From contig NC_079515.1 of NCBI RefSeq assembly GCF_000801105.2, forward strand, positions 6,138,001-6,202,000: DNA of 64,000 nucleotides, read 5' to 3'. The translations under genes and the position numbers were made by a program. This DNA is from Raphanus sativus. Lineage: Eukaryota > Streptophyta > Magnoliopsida > Brassicales > Brassicaceae. This document shows, in pieces, positions 12,287 through 25,000 of this stretch; position 1 is the first letter of the stretch; every line of letters begins with the position of its first letter. Below the pieces are notes generated by a model. That model ran no database searches. It was given only the letters and a program-made list of their open reading frames with translations, and was not told the origin of the DNA.

Positions 12287-12429
12287 TAGGGTTTTAGGAC
12301 AGAGTCAAACCTAAAAGACAAGCTTGCCTTTAACTCACTTCACGATCACGAAAACGACATCGTTTCGCTAATACAAGATGGGCCTAACTTTCCTTAATGG
12401 GCCTGAGATTTTTTTGTCTACAATGGGCC
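12287..12429 (-). promoter_or_regulatory. BRX1 promoter: telo-box plus three site II elements
   Basis: Just upstream of the BRX1 start, the plus strand reads TAGGGTTT at 12287-12294 (AAACCCTA telo-box on the gene strand). TGGGCC follows at 12379-12384, 12398-12403 and 12424-12429 (GGCCCA on the gene strand, site II elements). This combination is established for plant ribosomal-protein and ribosome-biogenesis genes, where TCP-class factors bind site II and growth signals drive expression. It fits the BRX1 role. All four sites are directly visible. Confidence 0.75.
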
Positions 12430-12654
12430 TGAGATTTAACGACAAAAAGAAAAGAAAAACAGCTTCCCTGTTCGTATCTGTAAAACTCTACAAAAGATCA
12501 GTATACTTTCTCTCTCGATGTTCTTGATAACGAATCTGTTTAAAAAAAAAAAATCGAATGAAGAAAAAAAAAGAAGCTCGCTAGTAATATTACAAACCTC
12601 ACTCGATTTTTTTTTCTTTACCACTCTGTACACTTTTTGTTTTGTTTAATAATA

Positions 12655-15600
12655 TCAAATCCTTATGGGCAAACCAAAGTTCTGAAACGCTCTAATCTCT
12701 CCTCTCAGACCAGCAGTGACTATCACCATCCCCCAAGAAGCCGACACGTTCCCCGAGTTATTAGACAAATCCGTACTCAGACGGTTCCCACTTCTGTTCC
12801 TCCCAAACATCAGTTTCTCCTCAGGCCAAGTCGCTGACATTCTATCGAAGAAGTAACCGTTCGTCGCGCTCGAAATGATCCCGTTTCTTGGACTGTTGAG
12901 TCGGTCCAGAGTACTAGTCCCTGGCTGGTCTACAGGTGTGGGTGGATGGTTAGCTGTGGAGACTTCGTCTAAGTTGTTGTTGGTGTTTCTTGTTGTTGTT
13001 CCCCAAGGCTCTGCTGTTGAGGCCGCCATCCCGGGCCATGAGATGGCTGCAGAGACGTCTTGGCTGTGGAAATGCTCGTACGAGTTTGTAACTGTGACGT
13101 TGTTCTTGTTGTTGTTGCTCTTGCTTGGTCGAGAAGCAGGGGATTCGTACTTCCATATGTACACGTTTGAATCCTCGCTCGCTGACACTACGTACTTCCC
13201 ATCTGCTGTGATTGAGGCAGAGATCTGGCTGCTCGTGTTTCGAAACCCTGTCAAATCAATAGTGGAAAACAAAAAAAAAGAATGATACTTTTGCTTGCGC
13301 ATGAAGTAACAGAAGACAAAGCTTGAACCTTTGAATTTGGTGACTAGATCAGTCCCATCAACAACGCGGATCCGAGAGTCGGATGATGTGACAAGCACTT
13401 CAGATGAGCTTCCAGGCACAAACTATGGTAAACGAAATGAAACAAAAGCAAGCAATTTTTAGTGTGCCCTAGTTTTTTTTTTTTTTTTTTTGTGCTCCTG
13501 AAGAAGTGAGACTCTCTCATTAGTCATTACCTGGAAACCAGTTATCTTTTTCTGATGAGCTTTCTTCTTCTTGTTTTGTAAATTTATCTGGCTTTTCTGT
13601 TGCAGCTTGTTATCTGGTGACAAGAAGAAAAAAAACAAACCGTCACTTAATGTTAGGAAACAGCAAGAAAACAAAATCACATTTACCTGATGCACTGTAA
13701 AGACGACAGCTACCTTTGTATGAACCAACCAATGCGCCCTTCAAGTTTCAGTAAATATTTTTTTAGAAAATTAGGGGAACTGTTTAAAGCCAAACTGACT
13801 ACAAACCATTTACTTGGCAGATACTATAGTTTTACCTGGCCGTCTGGAGTGTAGCAAGCAGAAGTGACCATCTCATGAAGATCATACCAGTCTACTACTT
13901 GCCGATCCGGAATGCTCCATACTCGAACTTTTGCATCTAACGACCCGCTGATGAAGTATCTATCATCAACCGGATTGAATTGAATGCAAGTCACTGTCCC
14001 AATCAATAAGAAGATCAAACAATCAAATTGTTATTATTGATACGCAACCAACAGTAATTGTTGCAAACATACTAACCGTAATCACTGTGCGAGAACACTT
14101 TCAAGCAAGTCTGACTAGACAAGCTCCACAAACGAACTGTTTTATCCATTGATGCAGACAGCAAATCCTGAGACTTGGACCAAGCAAGGTCAAGCACATC
14201 ATCCAGATGTCCATGAAAGGAACAAAACGGTTTGTCCGAGAGACCAAAAACAGAATCCGGAACATATATGTTCTCTAAGCTCAACGACTTTCTACTCACG
14301 GAACTCCTCCCCCCTCTTCTCCTCGGTGACAACATAGTAGTTGGTTCAGGAGATCCATTACTACTAGCCAAAAGCAACAGCTCCGGTCTATCCAGCAACA
14401 ACTCTCCTCTCTTCTCAGCCTCAACCACTTGCCAAACATGAATGATGCAATCCTCACCAGCGCTGGCGAGATACTTACCGTCCAAACTAAACTTAATGCT
14501 CCAGACAGATCCGTTATGCGCTTGAATCTCCTGCGTCTTGTACATCGCCGTGAGCTCCTTGGACGATTTCCCATACTGCCTAACCCTGACTCTCTCCGGC
14601 CCGTGGAAAGAAGATTCCTGAGAATCATCCGTAGCTGAGCTCGACCTCCGACCACCTCGCTCTGACGACGTGTCTTTATCGTCGCTGCTTCGCCTCTCTT
14701 TGCTGTGACCACCACCAGTCACAACACTCTTTATGCTCTTGAACCAGCTTCCTTTCTTCTTGGAGGACTTTGATGTATTATTATTATTATCATCCTTACT
14801 CTCTTCTTCATCATCCTTGGTTTGATTTGATGCGCAGTTGTTGTTGTTGTTGTTATGAGAATCCTCCACGTTCTGTCTTCTCATAAGCTCCTGAACAATG
14901 GGAGAGTGTCCCACAGAGATGTCGAACTCCTCCATTGTCATCTGCGTGTCGGTCCCCACTTCTTTCACCTGTTTCCATGTACTACCACCGTCTTGTTGAA
15001 CCTCGTTCACCACAAACTGTTTCCCGTTGTCTAGATTCTTAATAGTACAACACACTTCCACTTCAACTTCCTCAGTTTCACTACTTCCTTGTAACCGCAA
15101 GGGAGGATGAGTTAGATTAGTTCCCACATTGGAGCAACTTGTTGTTAAACTCATCTCTGAATGTGAAAGCTTAGCGTTGTCTAAACAAGAACATGAATTA
15201 TTATTACCCGGAGGATAACGACTACTACATTGGCTAATGGAATTATCCGACTTCGATCTCGCGACGGAGGAGGAGCCGCCGACAGTTTCCGAGCAGTCTC
15301 CGTGGTGATCTCGGGGAACCAGGTGATTACACGAGATGGATCGAGAAATGTCAGAGGAGGAGGCTTCTTTGGAACCGGGTTTTAACCGGGAGCGAACCGG
15401 TTCGCGGGAGAGGCCCATTTCGGTGAGGAGGTTAGAACGCCTCTCGGAGACGGAAGCGGGCTCGGAGATCCAAAGGTCGAGGCTTGAAGCAGCGGTCATT
15501 GGAAAGCGAGGGACGGGGAATGGGTGGCGGGGGTCAGTATGGGAGGAGATCGGAGGGGAGGATTCGGAGTCGTAATCGTAATCGTAATCGGAGTTGGAAG

Positions 15601-15796
15601 GAGAGCAAGAAGAGGAAGAGAGTAAGCGATCAAGAGAGTCGTGGAACAAGGGCTCCTCCTCTTCATCCTCTTCCTCTTGGCGGTTGCTCATGGTGTTGAA
15701 GAAGACGCCAGCGAAGGCATTCCCATCGGAAAATTCCTCCGCCGGTGATTCGATCAAACAGAAACGGCGGACTTTTTGGGGGGGAATTAATAACAA
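12655..15796 (-). CDS. WD40-repeat protein, WDR44-like
   Basis: Six coding exons on the minus strand join in frame: 15796-14077, 13993-13836, 13738-13687, 13613-13531, 13422-13329 and 13247-12655. They encode 899 aa. Residues 1-~420 are low-complexity, rich in Ser, Asp/Glu and Asn (stretches such as [24 protein letters not shown]). WD40 repeats begin near residue 430 ([28 protein letters not shown]). They continue with [48 protein letters not shown] and [12 protein letters not shown] Lys-rich linker [14 protein letters not shown], typical of this plant group, lies between blades. The counterpart is At3g15470. Animal WDR44 binds Rab11; a trafficking role here is inference. The first ATG is at 15796; an in-frame alternative, MSNRQEEED, starts at 15691 (864 aa). 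A GA-rich leader lies upstream. Confidence 0.92.
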
Positions 15797-18700
15797 TTTG
15801 TCAAGTCAAAGATGGAAACTTTGTGTGTTGGTGGGGAGATTAAAGCGTGTTTTTGAAGGATTCGAAGAAATCAGATTGTGGGTTTTCGGGAAGAAGTCAG
15901 ATCCGATGAAAGGCAAACAAAGGGAGAGAGAGAGAGGTGTGTTGGAGGTTCGGAGATGGCTGTGTGTAGAAATCAATGGAGAGAGAGAGAGAACAAACTT
16001 TTGTTTTTGTTTTTTTTTTTTTTTTTCACTTTTTTTTTCCTCACTTCTCTCTGTTTTAATTTCGTTTGCCTCTTTGCACTTTGTAGGCGCTGAAAACTCG
16101 TTTAATTAATTTTTTTGATTAGATTTTCGGTATTTAATAATTTTAATTTCCGACAATATAGAAGGTATATATGATTTCTAAATTGACATTCTTTTAGTGG
16201 CCATATGTTTTTGCTTAGAGACCATATAATAAATTGAAATTTGGTTTTAGAGTTTCTGTTTAAATAAAAGAAAGGCGTGTAGCATACTGCCATTGTTCAA
16301 GTTTTCCTTGATCATCAATTTATTAACAGAAATTTTAATATTGTGTTTTCATTACATTTTTTTTATGTATGATACGGCAAGTGTTCTTAAAGAAAACAAT
16401 TCTGATAAAATGCCGACACTAGTTTTGCTGGTTTTCTGGTTCAGATAATTTCTTTTGTTTTTATACAAATATTTTATTATTTTATTGATATGCGTAAACT
16501 GTTTGTGAAGACTAGTGAATTAGCAACTTAAATCACAACATAGTTACTGTGATAGCTCGTAAAAGCAAGTTTAAAGTCGAAAACATTCTTCAGAAAATTA
16601 TTACAGTTATGTTCCTGGATTATTTTTGAACCCACAGATTTACAGGGCCATCTAGTTACATTTACATACATGAAGCATCACGACTAGTACTTTCGAGTTT
16701 TTAATATTAAATAAATCGATGTAGTATATAAAACAGTATAAAAGCTCTTACAAAGTGTGAGCATCACATCACAAAACCAAACCATCAATTAACCGATTTA
16801 ACCATCCAACATATCAAATCACATAAACTTTCAAGAAGATGATGATTAACACAATCTATACATCTTTCGCTTCAGAGGCCCACAAAAGTATACAATGAAA
16901 TAACAACTATAAGCAACGCTTAAAGTTGATTTTTTTAGTGATAATACGAGGTTTTTATAACTTTGTTTATTTTCACAAACTGGAACATTATAATTTAAAA
17001 TGAGAAAAATAGTGAAAAACAAGAGTGAGGGAAGAGAAATGGGCCTAAGGCCCACAAAGAGTAAATGCAGAGAGGAGAGGACAGCTAATCACATGCCCCT
17101 TCCCTACTCTACATTTCCCGTCCCACCGTTATTTACATTACATCCCGTTTCTTCTCTCTCTCTCTCTCTCCCGGGACCATTTTTGTGGGTTTACTGATTA
17201 ATATTTTATAGAATGCTAATCCAAGAGATTAAACATTTAGCAAACGTTAACAAAAAGAAACAAAAAAACATATGACAACTAATGATATACCGACCACGAG
17301 TATAAACATGTTTAAGACACATAGACATAAAAATATCAAATCACGAGCTGTAATTATTATTATTTTTCTATTATGGGTTTAAACTTTAGCTGTGAACGAC
17401 AAAAACTAGAGAGAGAGAGAGAGAGAGTAGATTTGTTGTGGAGGTTTATTGGAATCCTAGATCTTACTGGCTTATTAGTTTAGTTTAGTTTAGTTTTCCT
17501 TTTCTCTTTAGCAATATATGTCCAGCAGATTTACTTTTATTTTAGATCTTGTTCTACAAACATCAAATGATTTTGTTTGTTGTGACACCAAATCATTTCA
17601 TACGATCACATTAGTAACAGTATGAAGATTTGACGTGAAGCATGTGATCGTTTTATGAAATTTCACAACTTTATTTATGCTAATGACCCTAGTATGTTAC
17701 ATTACAGTGTTTATGTTTGTAGTAGAGTTGCACTATGTCTATAGACCAAAAAAGGTTAGTGGTGAAAAACGTGGTTACAACTTACAACAAATCACAAAAA
17801 AAGTGAACAAAAAATAAACAAATCACAAAAAAAGACTCCTAGCGATCATCTCGCGACTGTGTCTTTCATAGTTTTATTAGTTTTGTTTTGTTAAAATAAC
17901 ATCACTTAAGTTTTTTTCTTCTCCACCATTTTGTTTTCCACTCTTTTTTTTTGTAAACTTGTTTTCCACTTTTTTACCTTTAATTTTTATTCTGAATTGC
18001 CCTCATGTACCAATCAGACCCTTGGTTTAACACATTTACAACATTGTTTCACATTATTTATTTTTAGTAACTGCACACCTTCGATAAATTAGTTAAATAA
18101 CGGGCAAACTGGATAGGTATGTCAGAAAAAATCAAAGCTAACGAGTGACATAACATTAAGAAGATAATGTAAAAGAGTCAGAATGCTGTTGCGTTAATTC
18201 TGATAGTACACATTCATTGCAGCGAAATCAGCTAAAAAAGGTTATTGACTACTAAAAATCTACCACTTCCTACTAAACCCTTAATTACATTTTTTTACTA
18301 ATTCATTACAAATTTTGTAGATCTGCTGATCTACAATTTGTGCAGGTAAATAACCGATAGAAACCATTGTAAACAGCGTGATTGGTCCATAAAATATAAT
18401 TGCATCAAAACTAAGGTTTTAATCATTTTCACCTTCGGTGCAGCATTTTTAGTCTATAGAAGGTGCAACATTTAAATAATATCTCGAACTATCTTACTTG
18501 GTAGATAAATTAGTTGTAATTGTGACTGATTCATCCCGGCAGCCATTGAAGCCATAGCATTTCATACTTCAAATCAGTCACAAAGTACCTTCTCGGCCAT
18601 ACATCATTACGAGAACATTATCAACATTTTTATATAAAATTTGAAGAGAAAAAAACAAAGTAAAAGGAAAAAATCGATATTTTTAAGGGTGATAAAGAGA

Positions 18701-19087
18701 ACTAAAACTATTCTTGTTGGTTTGTATAGATGTGGTTAAAGTGAGACATTTCTTTGGGTCAAATTCAAAAGCTGGAACTGGCATGACAATAGATAAATAA
18801 TTAATTGAATAAAAAAATAATTAGGGTGATATTGTAAAGAAATAAAAATTAGCAACAAAAATATTTGTGCACAAAAAGAAGAGAGTAAAACTTGTCAGTG
18901 TCTTCAGATCAGCCACGTCCCTCTTCCTCTCCCTATTATTTTGTTCTTTTTTTTTTTGCATAACTGTTAATATCATTAAAAATGAAAGTTTGATTTTACA
19001 AGAGTTGTAAATCAAAGAAACTGAGACACCTTGGCAAAAAAGAATAAAAACAAGGTGAAACAAGAACATAGACAAAGGGGTGGACCA
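15797..19087. other. Intergenic region upstream of the WD40 gene
   Basis: The first ~250 bp hold GAGAGA runs (about 15929-15936, 15980-15992), presumably the WD40 5' leader. Further on are short (TC)n at 17154-17170 and (GA)n at 17411-17427, and AT-rich DNA with no coding potential. No gene, tRNA or defined transposon was recognised up to the LINE remnant. Confidence 0.4.
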
Positions 19088-19291
19088 TTATCTAAGCCAC
19101 AAAGACATCAGATTTCCAAACTGCTTCCTGTGTTTTCTTGCAGTGATCGAGTTTCTTACTTCCTTGTCAATAAGCTTATGCAACATGACAGGAAGAAGTA
19201 AGCCTTAGTTGTGGATGAAGTTGTTCCGCTGTCTCCATAGGTTGTAGATTGTTGACTGAGCTGCTAATTTTCTTATTATTTTGTTCTTCCA
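19088..19291 (-). pseudogene. LINE reverse-transcriptase C-terminal remnant
   Basis: Read on the minus strand from 19291, the frame gives WKNKIIRKLAAQSTIYNLWR, then QRNNFIHN, an in-frame stop, and then LHKLIDKEVRNSITARKHRK and QFGNLMSLWLR before a terminal stop at 19088. This is the characteristic C-terminal zf-RVT-type end of Brassicaceae non-LTR (LINE) polymerases. A premature stop and the missing RT core show it is a dead 5'-truncated copy. It stands alone and carries no known function for the neighbouring genes. Confidence 0.7.
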
Positions 19292-22029
19292 CTGAGTAAT
19301 ACTTGTATTGTAAGTTTGTAACCGAGAGTTGTTTCAAATAACCCAAATACCTATGATCATTTATAGTCAAAGAGAACCCAAACCCTCGAGTATTACATCG
19401 CAGTAATACTACTTTGAAACAAAAAAAAATAAACCTGAAATCACATATGATTGATTGTCTTTGATCCTCACTTATAATACTTTTAGCTATCGAAACTTAA
19501 TTAGTAAAACATAATCATTCTCTTATAGTACACAAGATTTCCTAATGACAACGTTGTAAACGACTGTTTTCCGGCAGATAACGTTATAAACAAATTATAT
19601 ATTTGGGTAAGTTTGTTCCTCGAATTTGTTTGAATTTAAACGGAAACTTATATATGCTATATGGCTACTTTAAATCGAATGAGAATCGAACTATGTGTTT
19701 CTGAACTTAACACGTTCACATATTCTCGTAAAAGAAAAAGAAACAGGCTCAGCTATCCAAGTAGCTTCGGAGGATAAAAACTACACATAGATTATAGGTT
19801 ACAGGCACATCTTATCGAAGAAAAGGAAAAGACGATAATAAAGTCGACAACTTATTATCTTTTGTAATTTGTAAAGAGGTGTCTTACTAATTTATGTTAA
19901 AATAATAACATAAAATTATTATCAATAAAGATACGCAAAACCGTTAGGAATTAAATGGTCCGAATCATTCTCACCCACCAACCTCTGTTTAGAGCTCGTT
20001 GGCATAACTTTATTCATTCCTTGTCGTAAGTTGAAACATATGGAGTGTAATTAATCAACATTATATATATTATTCATTTTAAATTACACTATTTCAAATG
20101 TGTTTATTTTCCCCCACGTAACATTTTTTTTGGACAAATCCACACGTAACAATATATAGACTGATCAATAGCAGCTTGTGGGTTCTCTATAGAATTCTCA
20201 AGGCCATTCGCAAATATTTTCAATACGTGTCTATATTTGTGAAAGCCAAGCCCTTCACAAATATTGTTGAGGTCACTCCTAACTATTAACAAACGGGAAG
20301 ACAAATCATGACCAAGCAAAAATTATCGTACTTTCTTTTTACTTATTTTTTGCAATTGTCCGAAATTTCAATGACTTTTTGTGTTCTTACCGGATACAAA
20401 TGTAAAATTGCGTAGATAATTCCCTTTATGGTATAATTTGTTGTGTTGGGGCAAAAGTAGGATTTGACCATATATTTCTTGTTTGGATAGAAATAGACGC
20501 ACACGTCTAACTTCTTGTCTAGAGACATGCTATTATGATATAGTGGTTTTGATTTTCTTACATTTATAAGATAAAACTTCATATAATGTTTCTTATCTTA
20601 ATTTCCGAAACGATTCGAGTGTGGTCTTATAAATCATATCTAGAATCTTGATATTGTGCTTGGCCTCTACAATGACTGAAATTTGTACCCAAGTGGAAAT
20701 CAGCAAGCATATATAATGGGGGATACAAAATGTGATTTTTACGTGAATTTTAAAGCATTAAGACTCTATAGTCTAACGTACCTACAAAATCACAAAAGAG
20801 TAATGCAGAATCACTTAAAACTTTTAGAGGATATAAAAGAGCTTCGAGCCTTCTCTATACAATCCAGGATATATACGACATATGCTTTGATTTGTTTATT
20901 AAGACAATCCAGAGAAAAAACATATACCGACATGCAGTTTACACCTTCTCATCAAAGAGGCTTCTGGTGGCTATATTGTTTACAGTATTTTTTTTTAATA
21001 TATGGCAGTTCATTAAATTAACAAGTCACGGTAATGGATTGTCGTTTTTAAAATTACTTGGAGGTGACTACTCAAGTATACGAGAAGACACTTACGTCAG
21101 TTTTAAGATGTTAAACTGATTATAAAATCAAGAGGAAGTACAGAGGAAAATGTGGCTTGAAAGTATCTGAGATCTACTCCGTAAAGGACAAATGGGTGTG
21201 AGCAATCATTAAGTTTCTCTCTGGTGATCCTCTGAAAATTAAAATTTAACCAATAAAAGAATGCAAAACGCATTTTCCCACATGACAAACATACGTAACC
21301 ACGTACGTGTAATGTGTGGATACAAGCGATAAATACACACAATGTAGCGTACGATTAGATGTGAATATGTATGCGAACGTGCATGTGTAAGTATTGAGTT
21401 TGTGCTTGGAGGCATGTATAGATAGATTATGGTTATAAGTTTATATAACCCCCACCCCAAAGAAGGTTTTACTTTTTGTTAACTAAAAGTTTGAAATTTA
21501 CTCGTGGCCGTTATAATTCAAAAATTTTAGCGTATACAAAAAAAATCGCTTATATTACTTTAAATACACGCTATTGATAACGTTGGTAGATTGGTATCCT
21601 ATATCACAATGTACTTGTGTCATGTGCTATGATGACGCATGTGTTGGATTATTGTTGTTGTGCCACATTTGTTTTTTGTTTTATTTATTTCGCATGGTAA
21701 TACTATCCTAATCCAAGAGAAACTAAATCTTATTTAAACAACAAAAAAAAAAAGAGGAAAAACTATATCCTAATTCCTAAGGCTTAACGCCTTGCTGCTA
21801 AATGTCAATACACTATTTACTTTGATAGTCAGCAATTACTCTTACAAGTTGGGCCCATAATAGTGCTGAAACTTCACATTTGATACCCAGAAAGAGATGT
21901 TTTCATGGGTATAAAAGCCCAACCCATCATGAACCTGAAAATAAACCCATTTACCGGAAGTTCGAATTCAAAAGTTTGAAATGGTAGCTGAAACTGAAAA
22001 ATCAAAAGCTCGTGAATATAATATTATAA
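19292..22029. other. Intergenic DNA without recognised genes
   Basis: AT-rich sequence. Open frames of 60-112 codons in 20.1-21.5 kb show no family motif, no intron logic and no codon bias, so they are not called. No RNA gene or clear transposon end was seen. Confidence 0.4.
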
Positions 22030-25000
22030 TCTATACTATACTAAAAGGCAAATACTTTTAAAGGAGAGAGTGTCCAACTCAGCAAATTAAATCATGCAAT
22101 TAGGGAGCTTCAATCTGCCATGTCATTTTTGTTAAATATTAATCAAAATCAAAAACATCAACGTCTCAACATCCATCGCTTCTCTAAAAAAAAGTGTTAC
22201 AGAAACCCAACCATCAATTTTTATTTGCACCGTCAATCTTCTTCTTCTTCCTACCCTATAAACAATTTTTAACTGATCTCTTCATTTCCTCCCCATGCAA
22301 TTTTCTTCTTCTTTTCGATTCAACATAGATCCAGTGATTTGCAAAAGTTTGAGATTTAATCACCAAGCCAACGTGCCAAGCAGCTTCCTTTCTCTTCCTC
22401 CAGCTCCATGCTAATCCGTAAGGATTCGATCAGTGCGAAGAAACAAAGCACTGGATTTGGGATCAGCATGTGTGCAAGCTTCTATGCGCATCCCCTAATC
22501 ATTCAGGTTCCATCTCTTTTTGTTTCCTCTCTCTCAATATCGTGCATCTTCCCTCATGAAGATTTATGATGCATTCGTTGGAGCTGTTTAGTAGGTTCAG
22601 AGTTGCAGAAACATGGTAAGATTATTCCTGACTCTCTCTCTTATATTTGATCCATGTCTTCTTACAGTGTCTAACAAAGAGATCTCGAACTGGATCCTGT
22701 GAGATTAGTTGAAATCAATCAAGTATTGGAATCAATCCGTCAAGCTTTTCACCACCAGGTTCCATATCTTTCTCATTCACGAACTTCCTTTCAATCTGAA
22801 CCCAATTTTTTTTAATCATGCTTTCGTTGGAACTGGTTGGTACTAAACATGTGAGCTGCAGAAACTGGATAAAGATTATTCTGAGTCTCTCAGATGCTTA
22901 GTACAGCTACGTAATCTTGCCTTCCCCTTCTCCCTATCTTATTTTGTTATAATTGATAAGGTAAAAGCTTAATAATGTGATTATTATCTTATAAGTTGCA
23001 GGTATGGGTTCTGTAAAATCAGTATATGAAATTCATTGTATAAATTCTTTTGATCCCGTGCAACAGGTCAAGTCATGGTGGCGGTGGATTCTGTGGTCCT
23101 CCAATCGTCGGAGTATACGTCTCCCCCCATCTTCCCCACTCCGTAAGACCCTCTTTCCTCTGTTTTTATTTCCTTTTGGTCTTCTGATTTGGATCTGAGC
23201 AAAATCTTAGCTTCCCTCGGCCATGAATCCTCAGGTTAGTATATGATCAGACCTGCATATTTGTAGGCACCATATGCAATCGGGTTATATTGGATTTGAT
23301 AGAAATAAACACCTCTTGCTTTGTCAAAATGTATTTCCTTTACTTGTGACATGCATATAGTTCGTTGTTGGTCATTGAACAACCCCTTCTTAATTTCTTC
23401 ATTTTTCTCACTTAAACAAATTCTTATATTTACCTTCCAATAACTATTTATCATTACACTTTTACATGTAACATGAACCACTTGATTTACTTTCTCACAT
23501 GTGACGCTTTCTTTCAGATACATGAACCACTTGATTTACTTTCTTACATTAATTCTCTGCTCTTTGTAGCATGATCCTTTTGTTTATTGATTTTCTGAGA
23601 TTTCTGTAGTCAATCCTTTACGTGTTTCATCAAAATCTTATTTAAAATGTTTCATAATAATTATTTATGTGATAGGTTATTTATGGAAGACGGATCTAAA
23701 GACAAAGTAAGTAAGATGAGGATGAAGTATTTGTGTTCCAGTGAACAAATAATACTTTAGGATGAAGAAGACAACCGATCCTAGCTTGGTGTATGCAGGG
23801 ACTACAATGTAAGTTCAGATTTATCCATTGCAGTGAGCTAGAAGAAGCAGAGTTATCTCTGTGTGAGACAAGTTCCTTGCACTACGAGGTTTGTTTTTCT
23901 TCATCTCCCGTGAGCTTTACTTTTTGCACATGGAAGAAAAATATCATGTATCATTGTGTTGTTGTTGTTTCAGGAGAGCTCGATGTCTATTAACTTGCTG
24001 TGTTATATTGATTTTCTAATATATTGTTCTTAAAGTAAAATCTCTCCAGGGTCTAGAAGGTTCCAAGGTACAAATAACAATCTTTTTCTTTTAATTATGT
24101 ACTTCATCTGTAAGTGTTGATCAAGAGACATCCTTCTTGATTTTATTTGCTTAATTAATAACCATCTCAATATTTTCCCAGATATCCAAAGGAACCAGCC
24201 AAAATCAGGCTTGCGAAGCAGACATGGCTACCGAAAAAAGGTAACACAAGAAGGCTAGATGACACTTTTGTTGTTGACTCATTCTTTGGGGTCGCTTTGA
24301 TTTGAGTGGTTTTCTGGTTCTTGACAAAATTCAAGTTTTGATTTTGTTTTGTTAATGAGTTTGGCTATGGACACCAATGATTGAAGCGATGCATAAATGA
24401 TAGTCTGGTGATGCATTAGAGCTTAAACAAATTTCATGATATATTCAACCGCTTTCTGTGAGTTTTCTGAGCTCTCACATGCTGTAAACCGTTTTTTTCT
24501 CTGAGAAGGCAAACAATTTTAGAGAGTTTCTCAAAGTTAATGTTGTATGCTAATGTTGAACTTAGGTTGCCATAGTTTACTTCACGAGATATTTGACATA
24601 TATTTCTATGTGGTAGGCATTAGAGGAGAACATTTATTTCTACTGTTATGAGGCTGCTCTGATATTTTGTTGATCACAGGGAACAATAGACAGACTAGAT
24701 CGATTCTGTCTTCATGTCCAGACGATCTCGCCCTCAGTTCAACCTAATTCGGCGAAAGCAATTGAGTTTTCCGGAGTTGGGCAGTAAGTAATCCCTGAAG
24801 AACCTTTAACTGAAACACACATGGTATCAAACTAAAGCTTTTATAAAATCGACTGCTTATTCACTATAGGGAAAGTTTGCACAGAGAAGACTAACTATGA
24901 AGGAAGAGATCCAGAGAAGGACAATACAGGCCGAGTGCTTGATCTAACTAAAGGTAAGGAGAAAAAAAACTCAAATGAACATCATCATCACCGTCGCCAT

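Noticed and set aside
20683..21021. 112-codon open frame
   Set aside because: No recognisable motif, no splice logic and AT-rich composition like the flanks.
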